The notes beneath the pieces were generated by a model. It worked only from the letters and a program-made list of their open reading frames with translations, was not told where the DNA came from and made no database searches. Of a DNA stretch of 64,000 nt, positions 43,963-53,677 are shown piece after piece. Made by a program: the position numbers and the translations under genes. The stretch comes from CAYRFQ01 sp964423615. Lineage in GTDB: Bacteria > Planctomycetota > Planctomycetia > Gemmatales > Gemmataceae. Numbering within the stretch: position 1 is the first letter of the stretch; the number at the start of each line of letters is the position of its first letter. The stretch is from contig CAYRFQ010000001.1 in assembly GCA_964423615.1 (NCBI GenBank), positions 261,463 to 325,462 of the forward strand, given 5' to 3'.

Positions 43963-46011
43963 ATGCAGCGGTTCGGAGTGATCTACGTTGTGACGGCTTT
44001 GTTGTTTGGGGGCCAAGTCAGTCTCTCCGAAGGCCACACGAATCCTGCTCCAACGGGCCAAGACGAAGAAAAAAAAGAAACCAAGAAATCATCTCAATCT
44101 TCTACTACCAACGAGATCACGGAAGCTGAAAAAATCGGCTCTCTTGTGATTGGGCTCGATCAGGACAAGAAGTCGCTTCTAGAGATCGAGAATAAGCTCC
44201 GCGATCCGCAAGGGTCCTATGCGACCGCCGAGAAACGTTTCGTTGAGGCAGAGAAGCGACGCGATGATCTTGCCAGCGAAATCGAGAAGGTGAAAAAAGC
44301 AAAGGACAAGCAAATAGTAAAAAAGCTACAAGCCGAAGCCGAGAAGCACGAGAAGGAATGGCAAGAAGCACGAGCGGCGTTCAACTTGCAAATTCGCGAG
44401 TTGAAATCCCTCCAGAAGCAAGCGAGCACGCTTCGATCCAAGATTAAACAAGACCAACTCGCCCTGGATAGGTTGAAAGGAATCGTCCCGCCACCCGAAC
44501 CGACATCCAAAACGCCGAATTCACAGAACCAAAAGTCTGATAAGGACGAAAAAAGTTCTCCACCTTCCCAAATGATCCCTGGCCTTCCTCTGGTACCAGG
44601 CAACAAAACTAATCCACCCAAGGATGAGAAACAGCAGCCGCTTGTTCCGGCCAAAGAAGACGACAAGGAAGCAAAGAAACTTCGGCAAAAAATCGAAAAG
44701 GCAGAATCGGCACTCAACGAGGCCAGGGAGAACGAAACTTCCGTTGCCGAACGACTCAAGGCGCATCGTGCAGTCATTGCTGCACAAGAAGAACTTGTGC
44801 AGTCTTCTCGTGAACAGCTCGATTTGGCAGATACGAAAATTCAAGAGCTTAATGCCGAGATTAAAAAGAAGGAACAGATAGCATCCGACGAAGCCAAGAG
44901 AGAGCTTCGCAAACTCAATCAGGAACTCAGCGCGGCGACATCGAACTTTTCAAAGCAACGGACTGAGTTGAAAGTCGACGTCGAGAAGCTGCAGAAACTC
45001 AAAGCACGCGAAACCGAGCTATTGAATGAGCAGGTCACGGCGAATCGCGAACGCGAACGTCGTGAAAAACAAGTTCAGAAGGCAAAACAAGAACTGACCG
45101 CTCTGGAGAATCCATTCACGCTGCGTAACATCCTGCGGTGGGGTTACCGCCACGGACCACGTTTGGTTGGGATACTAATCGGCATCGGTTTGTTACTCCT
45201 TGTTGTACGCCTCATGACTCACCGGATCATAAACACTTTGCTACAAAGGGACCGGAAACAAAAATCCGAAGTCCAACGAGTCGAACGAGTCAAAACGATG
45301 GTGGGAGTCATCCGTACAACTCTCACTTGGAGCATCATAGGAATTGGGTTGTTAATGATGCTCGGGGAAATTGGTGTGCCTATCACTCCGTTAATGGGAG
45401 GAGCAGCCGTTTTCGGACTAGCCATTTCGTTTGCGTCCCAGAATCTCATCCGGGACTTTTTTACCGGGTTTAATATCCTCGCAGAGGACCAGTATGGTAT
45501 TGGCGACTTTATTAAGATCGGGGACATCACTGGGTCGGTAGAGCGAATGAACTTGCGGGTCACGACGTTGCGAGGACTCGACGGAACACTACATTTCATT
45601 CCTCACGGGAGCGTGACGACCGTGAGCAACATGACACACACCTGGTCGCGAGCGTTGCTCAACATTGGCGTGGCCTACAAAGAGAATGTCGACCAGGTCA
45701 TTCATGTGATCAAAGAGGTCGGCAAAGAACTGCGAGAGACTTCAGATTTCCGGCCTCTCATTCTCGACGACCTCAACATGCTTGGAGTCGATGATTTTGG
45801 GGACTCTGCCATCATGATCAAGTTCTATGTGAAAACGATGCCCAACAAACAATGGTTCGTCAAACGCGAACTAATGCGGCGAATCAAACTGAAGTTTGAT
45901 GAATTGGGGATTGAAATTCCCTTCCCCCAACGGACAGTCTACCATCGTTATGAGGGCAATGGTTCACATCCTGGAGTAGAAATGCCCGATCATCATGAAG
46001 AGGTCTCGTAG
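43963..46011 (+). CDS. Mechanosensitive channel of the MscS family with periplasmic coiled coil
   Basis: A 682-residue channel protein. A signal peptide (residues 1-25, VIYVVTALLFGGQVSLSEG) leads to about 330 residues of Lys/Glu/Ala-rich coiled coil, broken by a Pro-rich spacer around 175-230. Three hydrophobic segments follow at about 385-500, the last being the pore-lining TM3 (GGAAVFGLAISFASQNLIRDF). The conserved MscS beta domain is next (YGIGDFIKIGDITGSVERMNLR, FIPHGSVTTVSNMTHTW), then the alpha/beta C-terminal domain. MscS channels release solutes during osmotic down-shock. The long coiled coil resembles MscK/YnaI-type additions. ATG 43963 follows AAGGAGAAGAG. Confidence 0.9.
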   Translation: MQRFGVIYVVTALLFGGQVSLSEGHTNPAPTGQDEEKKETKKSSQSSTTNEITEAEKIGSLVIGLDQDKKSLLEIENKLRDPQGSYATAEKRFVEAEKRRDDLASEIEKVKKAKDKQIVKKLQAEAEKHEKEWQEARAAFNLQIRELKSLQKQASTLRSKIKQDQLALDRLKGIVPPPEPTSKTPNSQNQKSDKDEKSSPPSQMIPGLPLVPGNKTNPPKDEKQQPLVPAKEDDKEAKKLRQKIEKAESALNEARENETSVAERLKAHRAVIAAQEELVQSSREQLDLADTKIQELNAEIKKKEQIASDEAKRELRKLNQELSAATSNFSKQRTELKVDVEKLQKLKARETELLNEQVTANRERERREKQVQKAKQELTALENPFTLRNILRWGYRHGPRLVGILIGIGLLLLVVRLMTHRIINTLLQRDRKQKSEVQRVERVKTMVGVIRTTLTWSIIGIGLLMMLGEIGVPITPLMGGAAVFGLAISFASQNLIRDFFTGFNILAEDQYGIGDFIKIGDITGSVERMNLRVTTLRGLDGTLHFIPHGSVTTVSNMTHTWSRALLNIGVAYKENVDQVIHVIKEVGKELRETSDFRPLILDDLNMLGVDDFGDSAIMIKFYVKTMPNKQWFVKRELMRRIKLKFDELGIEIPFPQRTVYHRYEGNGSHPGVEMPDHHEEVS

Positions 46012-46176
46012 GGTGAACTCGCCTCGTTTTCTATGAAGAGGATGGCACACCATGTCTTTTTGGTGTGCTTATCGACGACTCTACTCCTCACCCACTATAA
46101 AACCCGTAACCTAGCAATCATCGGTTTTCTGTTCTTCATACCACTGAAACTTTGGTCACAAGACAACCAGTCCTCA

Positions 46177-47661
46177 TCAGTTCTCATTCCCAAACGCCCA
46201 CAAATGGTTCGAGGTCCTCAGATAAATACGCCCATCGACCAGTGCAGGAGTGGCGACGACTCGCTCCCTCAGATCGTTACGGCCGATCATCCGAAAAGTC
46301 TTCCCAGCCGTGAACACGCTGACGACTCCGCTGAACGAGGTCGCGTAAACTTTGTGATCTCCAACAACGGGAGAAGAAAAATACGCGCCGGTGGCCCCGA
46401 GTCGCTGCTGGTAGTATTGCTTTCCGGTCTTAGCGTCGAGGCACGTTACCAGTCCACCCTCCCGGACCAAATAGACCAGGCCTTGGTGGTGGAGAGGAGA
46501 CGTACATTCAGGAATGAATCGCTTCTGTTTCCAAACGACGTGTGTCTTGCTCACATTTCCTTTGCCGCCAGGCTTGATGGCTAAGAGTCCGTGTTCGGGT
46601 TCCACGTCCCATTCCGCTTCCAAGGCCTTCCATTCGTTCGAATCAAGTGTCTTGTCTTTATTTTTGTCGAACAAGCGGAAAAAGTAATGGGCGAAAACAG
46701 TTGCGTTTACGTTGTTGACTTGCTTGCGTTCGAGCAACACGATGTTCTTCGGGAATTCGGTTTGCTGGAGCTTGTTGTCTTTGTTCTTGTCATGGTTTTG
46801 GAGCAGTTCCGCGAACTTTGGCAACGGGATACGCTCGTCGGCTTCGCCACGATGTATCCAAGTCGAGACGAACACAAGCTCGCTACCAACTACCGGAGTC
46901 GCACAAGCGGTCGATTTGATCGGAATCCGCCACAGCTCTTTTCCATCCTTGAGAGAGCAACCGAAAATTCGCTCGGGTGTGTGTAAAACGATTTCTTTAG
47001 TCCCGTTGTGGTGCCAAACAACAGGTGTGGCATAACCTTCGATTCCTGGGAGTCTTTCTTGCTTCCACACTGTTTTTCCAGACTGGCGATCGACCGCCAA
47101 GAGATACGAGTTGTCCACGAAATCACAACTGAGAATCACCAGTTCCCCCACCACGATCGGAGACGTCCCGGTACCAAACCGAGTCCGAGGAACAGGAAGC
47201 TGTCGCTCCCAAATTAGCTTACCTTGGAAGTCGTAGCAGATAAGACCATACGAGCCAAAGTAAACATAGACCTGACTGCCATCAGTCGTTGGTGTGGAAG
47301 TTGCGGGGCTACTGACCTTGTGGTGTCGTTCGATTCGATCGACTGAAATGCTGCGCTGCCAGCGAACCTTGCCCGTTCGACGATCGAGACAGAGAGTCTC
47401 AAGCTGGCGTTTGTTCTTGTCCGCTCCGGTAAGGAACACGAAGTCGCCCCAGACGCACGGAGAACTGTCACCAACGGGGACCGCGACTTTCCAAGAAAGA
47501 TTGTGCTTCGGTCCGAATTTAGTTGGGAGCGGCTTATCGTCAGAACTGATGCCAAGCCCGCCAACACCTCGGAACTGTGGCCATCGCAGTTGTTGTCCAT
47601 CTGCGACATTCCCAAACCAAATCAGGAAAGCAACGATGGCAATAGAGCATGTTCGACTCAT
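46177..47661 (-). CDS. Secreted PQQ-like beta-propeller protein with two EF-hands
   Basis: A 494-residue exported protein: a signal peptide (residues 1-22, SIAIVAFLIWFGNVADG) and an eight-bladed PQQ-binding-like propeller typical of planctomycetes (LRWPQFRGVGGLG, QVYVYFGSYGLICYDFQGKLIW). Two EF-hand calcium sites are inserted in the middle: DKNKDNKLQQTEF and DKNKDKTLDSNEW, both with full Asp/Asn ligand sets. The family is often called outer-membrane assembly-like or PQQ repeat protein, but no catalytic role or true PQQ binding can be claimed from sequence. The EF-hands would lie in a loop between blades. It is a single gene on the minus strand. Confidence 0.85.
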   Translation of the reverse strand: MSRTCSIAIVAFLIWFGNVADGQQLRWPQFRGVGGLGISSDDKPLPTKFGPKHNLSWKVAVPVGDSSPCVWGDFVFLTGADKNKRQLETLCLDRRTGKVRWQRSISVDRIERHHKVSSPATSTPTTDGSQVYVYFGSYGLICYDFQGKLIWERQLPVPRTRFGTGTSPIVVGELVILSCDFVDNSYLLAVDRQSGKTVWKQERLPGIEGYATPVVWHHNGTKEIVLHTPERIFGCSLKDGKELWRIPIKSTACATPVVGSELVFVSTWIHRGEADERIPLPKFAELLQNHDKNKDNKLQQTEFPKNIVLLERKQVNNVNATVFAHYFFRLFDKNKDKTLDSNEWKALEAEWDVEPEHGLLAIKPGGKGNVSKTHVVWKQKRFIPECTSPLHHQGLVYLVREGGLVTCLDAKTGKQYYQQRLGATGAYFSSPVVGDHKVYATSFSGVVSVFTAGKTFRMIGRNDLRERVVATPALVDGRIYLRTSNHLWAFGNEN

Positions 47662-47909
47662 GTTCTTTTCCCCCTCACTTGTCCAGAATGCGATTCGAAA
47701 GTCATTTTACCGTTTTCCTTGTTTCTGTATTAGCTTTCGAATAACTTGAAGAGCTGCCCCGGATTGATCGTTAAAAATGAACCAAGTTTCCCAAACTGTA
47801 GCGGAGGAAACCATTTGCAAATTTGGGAAATTTAGTTAATCTGGATCAGCCTGATGCTCGGTGTGCTTGTGCATTCCACTTCCTGAATCTCCTACCGAGG
47901 TAAAACTAG

Positions 47910-49349
47910 ATGTCTGCTTCCAACCCTCAAACTAAACCTACCGACTTCAAACAACTCACAACAAGAAGCTTCGCGCTTGTTGGATTCTTGGCAGTTGTGT
48001 TCTCACTTATCGTTTTTACTTATCCTCACATCTCAAAGGAGAATACCGAGGACCAAACGGACGTTGCGGTAAAAGTCACGCGAGAACGGGAAACTGTTCA
48101 ACCAACGGCTCCGCAGTGCATTACTACTCCTCGTCGACCTTCGCAAGATAGTCAACCTCAACCTGTGGCGGTCGTTGCGTTACTTCCTGCGACGGTTACG
48201 CCGATCGATCTAGTTGCGTCTGGTGAAACCAAACTTGTCCGAGCCAATCTCAAAACTAACGCCAACGTTGAAGTTGCCCAACGCTTACTGTTTAACGAAA
48301 TCGCTTCACTCGCCCACACCCTTTCCTTCCAAGACTTAGTCGTTCCGAACCAAAGTGAGCAAGGTACTAAAGGTACTGAAGAACCGAATAAACTGCCAGT
48401 AGTTACGCCAATTGGTGGGAATGCCAACCCAGGAGGAAACGACAAGAAGGACACAACCTCGAACGGGAAAAAGAACGGAGGAAACGTAGTTCCCCCACAG
48501 GGTGGCAAGAAAAACGATGAGAAAAAAGGCAGCGGTAAGAAAAACGATAAGAAGAAGGGTCAGCCGGTTCAGCCTCCCAAAGGTGGGAAGCCCAAGGCAA
48601 TTGATGCCAAGTTTGTGAAGAAGTTCCAAGATCACGTCGACGGGGTCAAAGATGGCACCACGGAAGATACCGCCATCAAAGCTCTCATGGATAAAAACGT
48701 GACGGTCTCTGCTCAGTGGAATGCGAAAAACAAGAAGATGATCATCAAAGGTATTCCAGCCAAAGCAGGGGAACCAAAGGCCGCTATGATTCGCAAAATG
48801 CTAAGACAAAGCATCGACACGTATGTCGGTCAAGGAAACTTTGCTCCCGCAGATGCCGCGAAAATTTTGGCGGCACAAATCGACCTCTTCGTACCAAGTG
48901 ATCCGGTTAAGCAAAAACCGAAAACGCCGAAAAAAGGTGAGAAAATCCCGGGCCCAAAAACGACTCAGCCCGTACCATCTCCCAGTCCAACTCCATCAGT
49001 GATTCCGGGACATAGTTACGTTGTCCCGCAAGCCTACTCACCTTGTCTGCCAAGTTATTCCCCCATGGCACACGGGTACAGTTACATGCCGAGTTATAGT
49101 TATCCAGTCACGATGGGTGGTGGATATTATTCCACTTCTGGATGCTCTGGACTGCATTCAGGCTACCGCGGCTATACTTCCTATCCAGCCTACAACGGCT
49201 GTAGATCTTATCAGGTTCATGGTGGCTACAGTTACCCTGCAGCATATGGAGGTTGCTATTCGTATTCGAATTATGGTCGTTGCGGTTCCTATGCTCCGCG
49301 TGGATGTTTCGGCGGCCGTTTGTTTGGTCGACGTTCCCGCTGCTGGTAG
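47910..49349 (+). CDS. Membrane-anchored low-complexity protein with Tyr/Gly-rich C terminus
   Basis: A 479-residue protein of unknown role. A hydrophobic segment at about 24-42 (ALVGFLAVVFSLIVFTY) follows a short cytoplasmic N terminus. Residues 150-220 are Lys/Gly/Asn/Pro-rich (GGKKNDEKKGSGKKNDKKKG), residues 225-330 a short helical region (FVKKFQDHVDGVKDG), then a Pro/Lys linker. The final 110 residues are rich in Tyr, Gly, Ser and Cys (SYMPSYSYPVTMGGGYYS, GGCYSYSNYGRCGSY). Such tails occur in structural or envelope proteins of planctomycetes. GAGG nine bases before ATG 47910. No family assigned. Confidence 0.7.
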   Translation: MSASNPQTKPTDFKQLTTRSFALVGFLAVVFSLIVFTYPHISKENTEDQTDVAVKVTRERETVQPTAPQCITTPRRPSQDSQPQPVAVVALLPATVTPIDLVASGETKLVRANLKTNANVEVAQRLLFNEIASLAHTLSFQDLVVPNQSEQGTKGTEEPNKLPVVTPIGGNANPGGNDKKDTTSNGKKNGGNVVPPQGGKKNDEKKGSGKKNDKKKGQPVQPPKGGKPKAIDAKFVKKFQDHVDGVKDGTTEDTAIKALMDKNVTVSAQWNAKNKKMIIKGIPAKAGEPKAAMIRKMLRQSIDTYVGQGNFAPADAAKILAAQIDLFVPSDPVKQKPKTPKKGEKIPGPKTTQPVPSPSPTPSVIPGHSYVVPQAYSPCLPSYSPMAHGYSYMPSYSYPVTMGGGYYSTSGCSGLHSGYRGYTSYPAYNGCRSYQVHGGYSYPAAYGGCYSYSNYGRCGSYAPRGCFGGRLFGRRSRCW

Positions 49350-49386
49350 GAAGTCATTCCGATAGGTTGTAGAGAAAATGAGGTTC

Positions 49387-49423
49387 TTGGTGGTGGCCAA
49401 ATCAATCCCTGGACTACCACCAA
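49387..49423. terminator. Possible bidirectional terminator between convergent genes
   Basis: TTGGTGGT (49387-49394) and ACCACCAA (49416-49423) are exact complements, with one more pair possible inside. It sits between two convergent genes. T- and A-rich runs flank it only weakly, so confidence is modest. Confidence 0.4.
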
Positions 49424-49440
49424 TTACTTACTTTTACCAA

Positions 49441-51141
49441 TCATTTGGTGTCAAACAAGCCCCCACCTTGGCCGCCGCCGATGCCGCCTTTCAATGGAGT
49501 CGTGCGAGGCTTTTGCTTTGGCTTCTTGTCGTCAGTCTCATCGTCTTCCGCCTCTTGTTCGGCTTCCTCAGCTTCCTGGGCCGCAGCTCCTTTGATGGAT
49601 AACGAAATCCGCTTGCGTTCCTCGTTGATGTCCATGATTTGGACATTCACTTCTTGATCGAGCTGGACAGCTTCCGTGATCGATCGCACGCGATGTGTGG
49701 CGGCTTCCGAGATGTGAACAAGCCCCTCAATACCAGCTTCTAGTTCGACAATGGCCCCAAAATCCAAGAGCTTGACGACCTTACCCTTGTGGACAGTACC
49801 GATAGGATACTTCACTTCGATATTGTCCCACGGTCCAGGTTCGAGTTGCTTGAGCCCGAGCGCGACTTTTCGGCCTTCGTGGTCAACTCGCAAGACCGCT
49901 ACTTTGATCGATTGGCCAGGCTGTACGATCTCCTTCGCATTGTTGACGCGGAACCAACTCATCTCGCTGATGTGCAGCAGACCATCGACGCCGCCAAGAT
50001 CGACGAATGCTCCGAAGTGTTCCACTCGGGAAACAACTCCTTCGCGAACTTGGCCTTCTGCTAGCTCAGCCCAAAGTTGTTCTCGTTTCTCTTCGCGTTC
50101 TTTTTCGAGCATAGCTCGGCGGCTCACGATCAGATTGCGATCGACCGGGTCGACATCAGTCACAAGACAACGAAATCGTTCGTTGACGAATGGTTCAGCG
50201 TTTTCGACTCGGTAGAGGTCGATTTGACTGATGGGCAAAAAGCCTCGAATTCCATTGACCATGACAGTCAGGCCACCCTTGTTCGTTTCGATCGCTCGGG
50301 CCTCGACAATCATCCCGACTGCAACGCTGTTCCAGTCGGCTTCCACCGCAGCTCCTTCCCGTGTCAAAACCAGGAGGCCGTTTTGGTTATCGTACCCTTC
50401 GATGTTGACCTCGACTTCGTCTCCAACGCTCGGTTTTCCTTCGTGGAACTGGTTGATCGGCAACATTCCTTGACTCCGGTTGCCTGGCAACTCCACGAAG
50501 ACGTCCTGACCACGGATCGAAATGATCGTACCTTTCCGCTTACCCTCGGGAGTAACGTTGGGTTCGTTTCGCTTCTTCGGTCGCATGTCTCCGTACATAT
50601 CTTCTATGCTCATCCCGCCCATGGCTTCTGCAAGTTCCCGCTCGACTTCGTCTTCCATGTCCTTGGGGGAGACTTCAGGCATGAAGGTAGGATCTTGCTC
50701 GAGATGAGGCACGGCTTTGGATTTCTGTTGCTTTTCTCGCATGCGTTCGAGCCGCGCTTCGAAAACAGGATCGGGTTCTCTCTCCTTCTTTTCAGGTGTT
50801 GATTCGTTTCCTTCCAACACCTGTTGAAGTTCGGCGTCATCGTTTTTACCGAACCCAAAATCGGAAGACGAAACAGCATCAGGGGCGAATTTATTTGTCG
50901 GACGCTGCGACTTGAGTGATGGTCGTGTACGTTTGTCAGATTGCGGCGTTGTGTCTCTGTCTACGTTGCCATCGGCTGTTTCCGCAGTTTCTTGGCTCGC
51001 CGCTTCTTCGGGATCATCTTCCTTTTCGAAGCCAAAGTCGGCTGAGGAGAGAGCAAGAGGGGAAGTATCCGGCTGGGGACTGGTTTCGTTGGACACATCA
51101 TCTTGCGGTTTCATTTCTTCGGGTTGGTTAGGCTGGCTCAT
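49441..51141 (-). CDS. S1-domain RNA-binding protein (ribosomal protein S1-like)
   Basis: A 566-residue protein. The N-terminal 190 residues are acidic and disordered, with a repeated short motif (SSADFGFEKEDD and SSSDFGFGKNDD). Four S1 RNA-binding domains follow: GTIISIRGQDVFVELPG, GMIVEARAIETNKGGLTVMV, GVVSRVEHFGAFVDLGGVDG and GKVVKLLDFGAIVELEAGIEG. The last two are canonical and end HISE-like. In bacteria such proteins hold mRNA on the 30S subunit (RpsA) or act in RNA decay. Four domains and an N-terminal acidic tail fit an S1 homologue in planctomycetes, but I cannot be certain it is the ribosomal S1 itself. No neighbour supports a specific pathway. Confidence 0.85.
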   Translation of the reverse strand: MSQPNQPEEMKPQDDVSNETSPQPDTSPLALSSADFGFEKEDDPEEAASQETAETADGNVDRDTTPQSDKRTRPSLKSQRPTNKFAPDAVSSSDFGFGKNDDAELQQVLEGNESTPEKKEREPDPVFEARLERMREKQQKSKAVPHLEQDPTFMPEVSPKDMEDEVERELAEAMGGMSIEDMYGDMRPKKRNEPNVTPEGKRKGTIISIRGQDVFVELPGNRSQGMLPINQFHEGKPSVGDEVEVNIEGYDNQNGLLVLTREGAAVEADWNSVAVGMIVEARAIETNKGGLTVMVNGIRGFLPISQIDLYRVENAEPFVNERFRCLVTDVDPVDRNLIVSRRAMLEKEREEKREQLWAELAEGQVREGVVSRVEHFGAFVDLGGVDGLLHISEMSWFRVNNAKEIVQPGQSIKVAVLRVDHEGRKVALGLKQLEPGPWDNIEVKYPIGTVHKGKVVKLLDFGAIVELEAGIEGLVHISEAATHRVRSITEAVQLDQEVNVQIMDINEERKRISLSIKGAAAQEAEEAEQEAEDDETDDKKPKQKPRTTPLKGGIGGGQGGGLFDTK

Positions 51142-51251
51142 GATGGCAAGTCAAATCTGGAGTAAGGAGAGAATTCAGTTTTGTGTATTGTATCGGGTGA
51201 CCTATTAGAGAAACAACCGTCCCGGCTCCCGATACAACTCATCTGTCGAGC

Positions 51252-51953
51252 TCATTTTGTATCCGTTTGAATGTCGCGCACCCACAAGTTTCGGAATTCA
51301 ATTGGGCTGCCGTGGTTTTGAACACATAGGTAGCCCTTGAGTGGGTTCTTTTGGAGACGGGGATGCTTCGATTGGTCGAAGTCGATAATCGATTCACCGT
51401 TCATTTTAACGCGGATTCGAGGGCCCACGCAGATTATGTCCATGGTGTTCCACTCCGGTGCTGGTTTGACCTTGTTGACTTTGGGAGCCACGTAACGGTA
51501 GAGCGAACCAGTGCTGTGGTTGTTGGGTTTTTCGCCTGCGTCATCGAGGAGTTGGATTTCGTAACTGGCCCGTGAAGGTCGTGTTTGGCCTGACCGACGA
51601 GGATCGAACGGAACGGTTCGAATTCCGATCCCGCTGTTATTCCGCTTACCGCCTAGCATCCTGTATTCGACATGAAAATGGAAATCGCCGAATTGTTGCT
51701 TGGCGTACCGCAAGAAACCGTATCGGTAGCCTTTGCAGAACAGCTTTCCTTCCTTGACAGACCAGATTGGGAGTTTCTTGGTGTTATCTTTGGGATCTGG
51801 ATACTTTGCGATTCCTTCAACTTTCCACCCTTCCAGATTCTTCGAATTGAACAACACAATTTTCTTTCCTTCCCCTTCCTTTTGAGACCAGGCGAATGGG
51901 GTCGGCATTGTCAAAAGAAGTAAGGCCAAGAATGAGAAAGCAAGTCGACTCAT
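51252..51953 (-). CDS. Secreted DUF1080-type (3-keto-disaccharide hydrolase-like) protein
   Basis: A 233-residue exported protein. Residues 1-24 are a signal peptide (LAFSFLALLLLTMPTPFAWS). The rest is a concanavalin-like domain of the DUF1080 / 3-keto-disaccharide hydrolase family, recognised by VLFNSKNLEGWK at the start, IWSVKEGKLFCKG, FGDFHFHVEYRM, NSGIGIRTVP, YEIQLLDDAGEK and GYLCVQNHGSPIEFRNLWVRD at the end. Members are widely duplicated in planctomycetes and are thought to act on oxidised sugars or bind glycans. The frame is open further upstream, but ATG 51953 gives the correct signal peptide. Confidence 0.85.
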   Translation of the reverse strand: MSRLAFSFLALLLLTMPTPFAWSQKEGEGKKIVLFNSKNLEGWKVEGIAKYPDPKDNTKKLPIWSVKEGKLFCKGYRYGFLRYAKQQFGDFHFHVEYRMLGGKRNNSGIGIRTVPFDPRRSGQTRPSRASYEIQLLDDAGEKPNNHSTGSLYRYVAPKVNKVKPAPEWNTMDIICVGPRIRVKMNGESIIDFDQSKHPRLQKNPLKGYLCVQNHGSPIEFRNLWVRDIQTDTK

Positions 51954-52083
51954 TGGAGCAATTCCTGGAGGTGAATGTGTATGGAATTTAGGTTCAATGC
52001 ACTCAACATCAAAGTACACACTTGGCACCTGTGCGGCACGATCATTCCGGAGAATTCCGATGAAATTCATTTCAGCTGGCTTT

Positions 52084-52455
52084 TTAAGAGTTCTCACGAC
52101 GCCAACGCTTGAGTCCTTGCAAAGCTGGATGTTCTGGTGCCAACCCAATGATCCACAACCGCAAGAGGTCTGGTTGAACTTGAAACTCTCTATGTCGCAA
52201 CTTGACCATCACTCCATCCACAAGAGCGATCAGTTTCGTTCCGGCTTCGAACTCATGGATCAATGCGTTGAGATGTTCGTTGGAAGGAGCCCCAGGAAAA
52301 CGAATCGGGATTCGCGCTGCTTCTGGAAACGCCCGCCCGTGCTTCACCAAGTGCCACTGTTTCACACCAAGCGCTGCGGCCCACTCATTAGCTTCGTACT
52401 GACTTTGGAAAGTGAGATAGGAAAGAGAATTACCATCGTGGACACGCCCTATCAA
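52084..52455 (-). CDS. Hypothetical protein with uncertain start (possible remnant)
   Basis: A 123-residue reading frame with coding character: YLTFQSQYEANEWAAALGV, VKQWHLVKHGRAFPEAARIPI and LLRLWIIGLAPEHPALQGL look like a folded domain. The only starts are non-ATG: TTG at 52455, with no ribosome binding site. The frame is open a further 40 codons upstream without any ATG. It may be a 5'-truncated gene or use a rare start. It overlaps nothing and lies just upstream of the DUF1080 gene on the same strand. No family assigned. Confidence 0.45.
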   Translation of the reverse strand: MIGRVHDGNSLSYLTFQSQYEANEWAAALGVKQWHLVKHGRAFPEAARIPIRFPGAPSNEHLNALIHEFEAGTKLIALVDGVMVKLRHREFQVQPDLLRLWIIGLAPEHPALQGLKRWRRENS

Positions 52456-52623
52456 ACGGTCAAACGCTGGTGGTGAAGCGGGGCCTGAGTAGACTGTAGA
52501 GACACTCTTTTTTCATCTTTCATGGTTGATTCCATAAGCCAAGTTACGGGCATGTCCAACTCGTTGGTGATTTCGCGCTTTGCAATGACTGTGAACCCAG
52601 CTAGGAATCAAGGAACAATAGAG

Positions 52624-53460
52624 TTACTTGGCTCCCTTCCTATTTTCCTGAGTAATCCCAGTCCGTTCGAGCTTTCCATTTCGCATCCACTGGAGCCAGA
52701 TGGTCTTTCCGTTACTCCCGAGGACCTGGTATTCATTACCATCGTGATCCCGCACCCACAACCCAGGAAAGTTTGTGCGGCTCAGCCCAAACGCACCAAG
52801 GAACTGCCCTTTGTTGACGAGTTCGAAGTGGGCAGCCTGAACGATCGCCTGTTGTCCTCGTCCCTTCTTGATGACGACAAATTCCTTATCCCTTTCGTAA
52901 AACCAGATTCCCGGAGTTACAGCTTGGCTTGTCCCGAACGAAGCCAAACGCTTGTTATTCTTTTTGACGTCGAAATACTGGGCAAACATCACAGCGTTGG
53001 GACCATCCAGTTTTCCGACGACCTGAAACTCATGTTTCTTGTCGTAAAACCAAAGCCCGGGAAGATTGACCTTGCTCGCCCCGAGCATCGCCAAACGTTT
53101 TCCGTCGCTATCGATGTTGACGAACTTGGCGTTGATCCTCGCGTTCGGTCCTTTGACCTTTCCTATGACCTGGAACTCCTTGCCTTTCTCAACAAACCAC
53201 AGTCCTGGGATTCCGGCTTGGCTCGTGCCAAAGATCGCGACTCGTTTTCCCTCTCGGTTCACGAGAATGAAATTGTTGGCTTCGACGACGTTGGGAGGTG
53301 GGGTTTGGAGAGCCGTTCCACAAGCCACACACACGACGACCAAAATGACCAAGCCGATGACAACAAAACGATACCAACAGACCTGCCTTTCGAGACGATT
53401 TAACCGTTCTTCAAGGGCGTCGATTGTGGTGGGAGAATAGGCCAACTGTCTTTTCCTCAA
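52624..53460 (-). CDS. Membrane-anchored protein with four internal beta repeats
   Basis: A 278-residue protein. A coiled-coil N terminus (TIDALEERLNRLERQVCWY) precedes one transmembrane helix (residues about 31-52, FVVIGLVILVVVCVACGTAL). The rest is a fourfold repeat of about 45-50 residues: each contains a version of GKRVAIFGTSQAGIPGLWF (also GKRLAMLGASKVNLPGLWF, NKRLASFGTSQAVTPGIWF and GQFLGAFGLSRTNFPGLWV), followed by EFQVIGK-like strands and a GPNA-like turn. The even spacing suggests a beta-propeller- or beta-solenoid-like fold facing outward. I do not recognise the family. Confidence 0.75.
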   Translation of the reverse strand: MRKRQLAYSPTTIDALEERLNRLERQVCWYRFVVIGLVILVVVCVACGTALQTPPPNVVEANNFILVNREGKRVAIFGTSQAGIPGLWFVEKGKEFQVIGKVKGPNARINAKFVNIDSDGKRLAMLGASKVNLPGLWFYDKKHEFQVVGKLDGPNAVMFAQYFDVKKNNKRLASFGTSQAVTPGIWFYERDKEFVVIKKGRGQQAIVQAAHFELVNKGQFLGAFGLSRTNFPGLWVRDHDGNEYQVLGSNGKTIWLQWMRNGKLERTGITQENRKGAK

Positions 53461-53677
53461 TGAACAGAAATCTGATTTCCCGTCGTTGGGAGAGATGCAA
53501 AAGATTGCCGTTCGATCGTACCGGATGTGTCATCGCAAAGCTACGGCTCTTATTTGCGGGTTAGGTCACCTTGAGCAACCCTGAAAAGTTGCCGGTTTGC
53601 TGGAAATATGCAATCGTAGAGAACGAAGCACATAACGTATCGCCTAACTAGACACCTTTAGTAGTGAGGTTGCTCCC

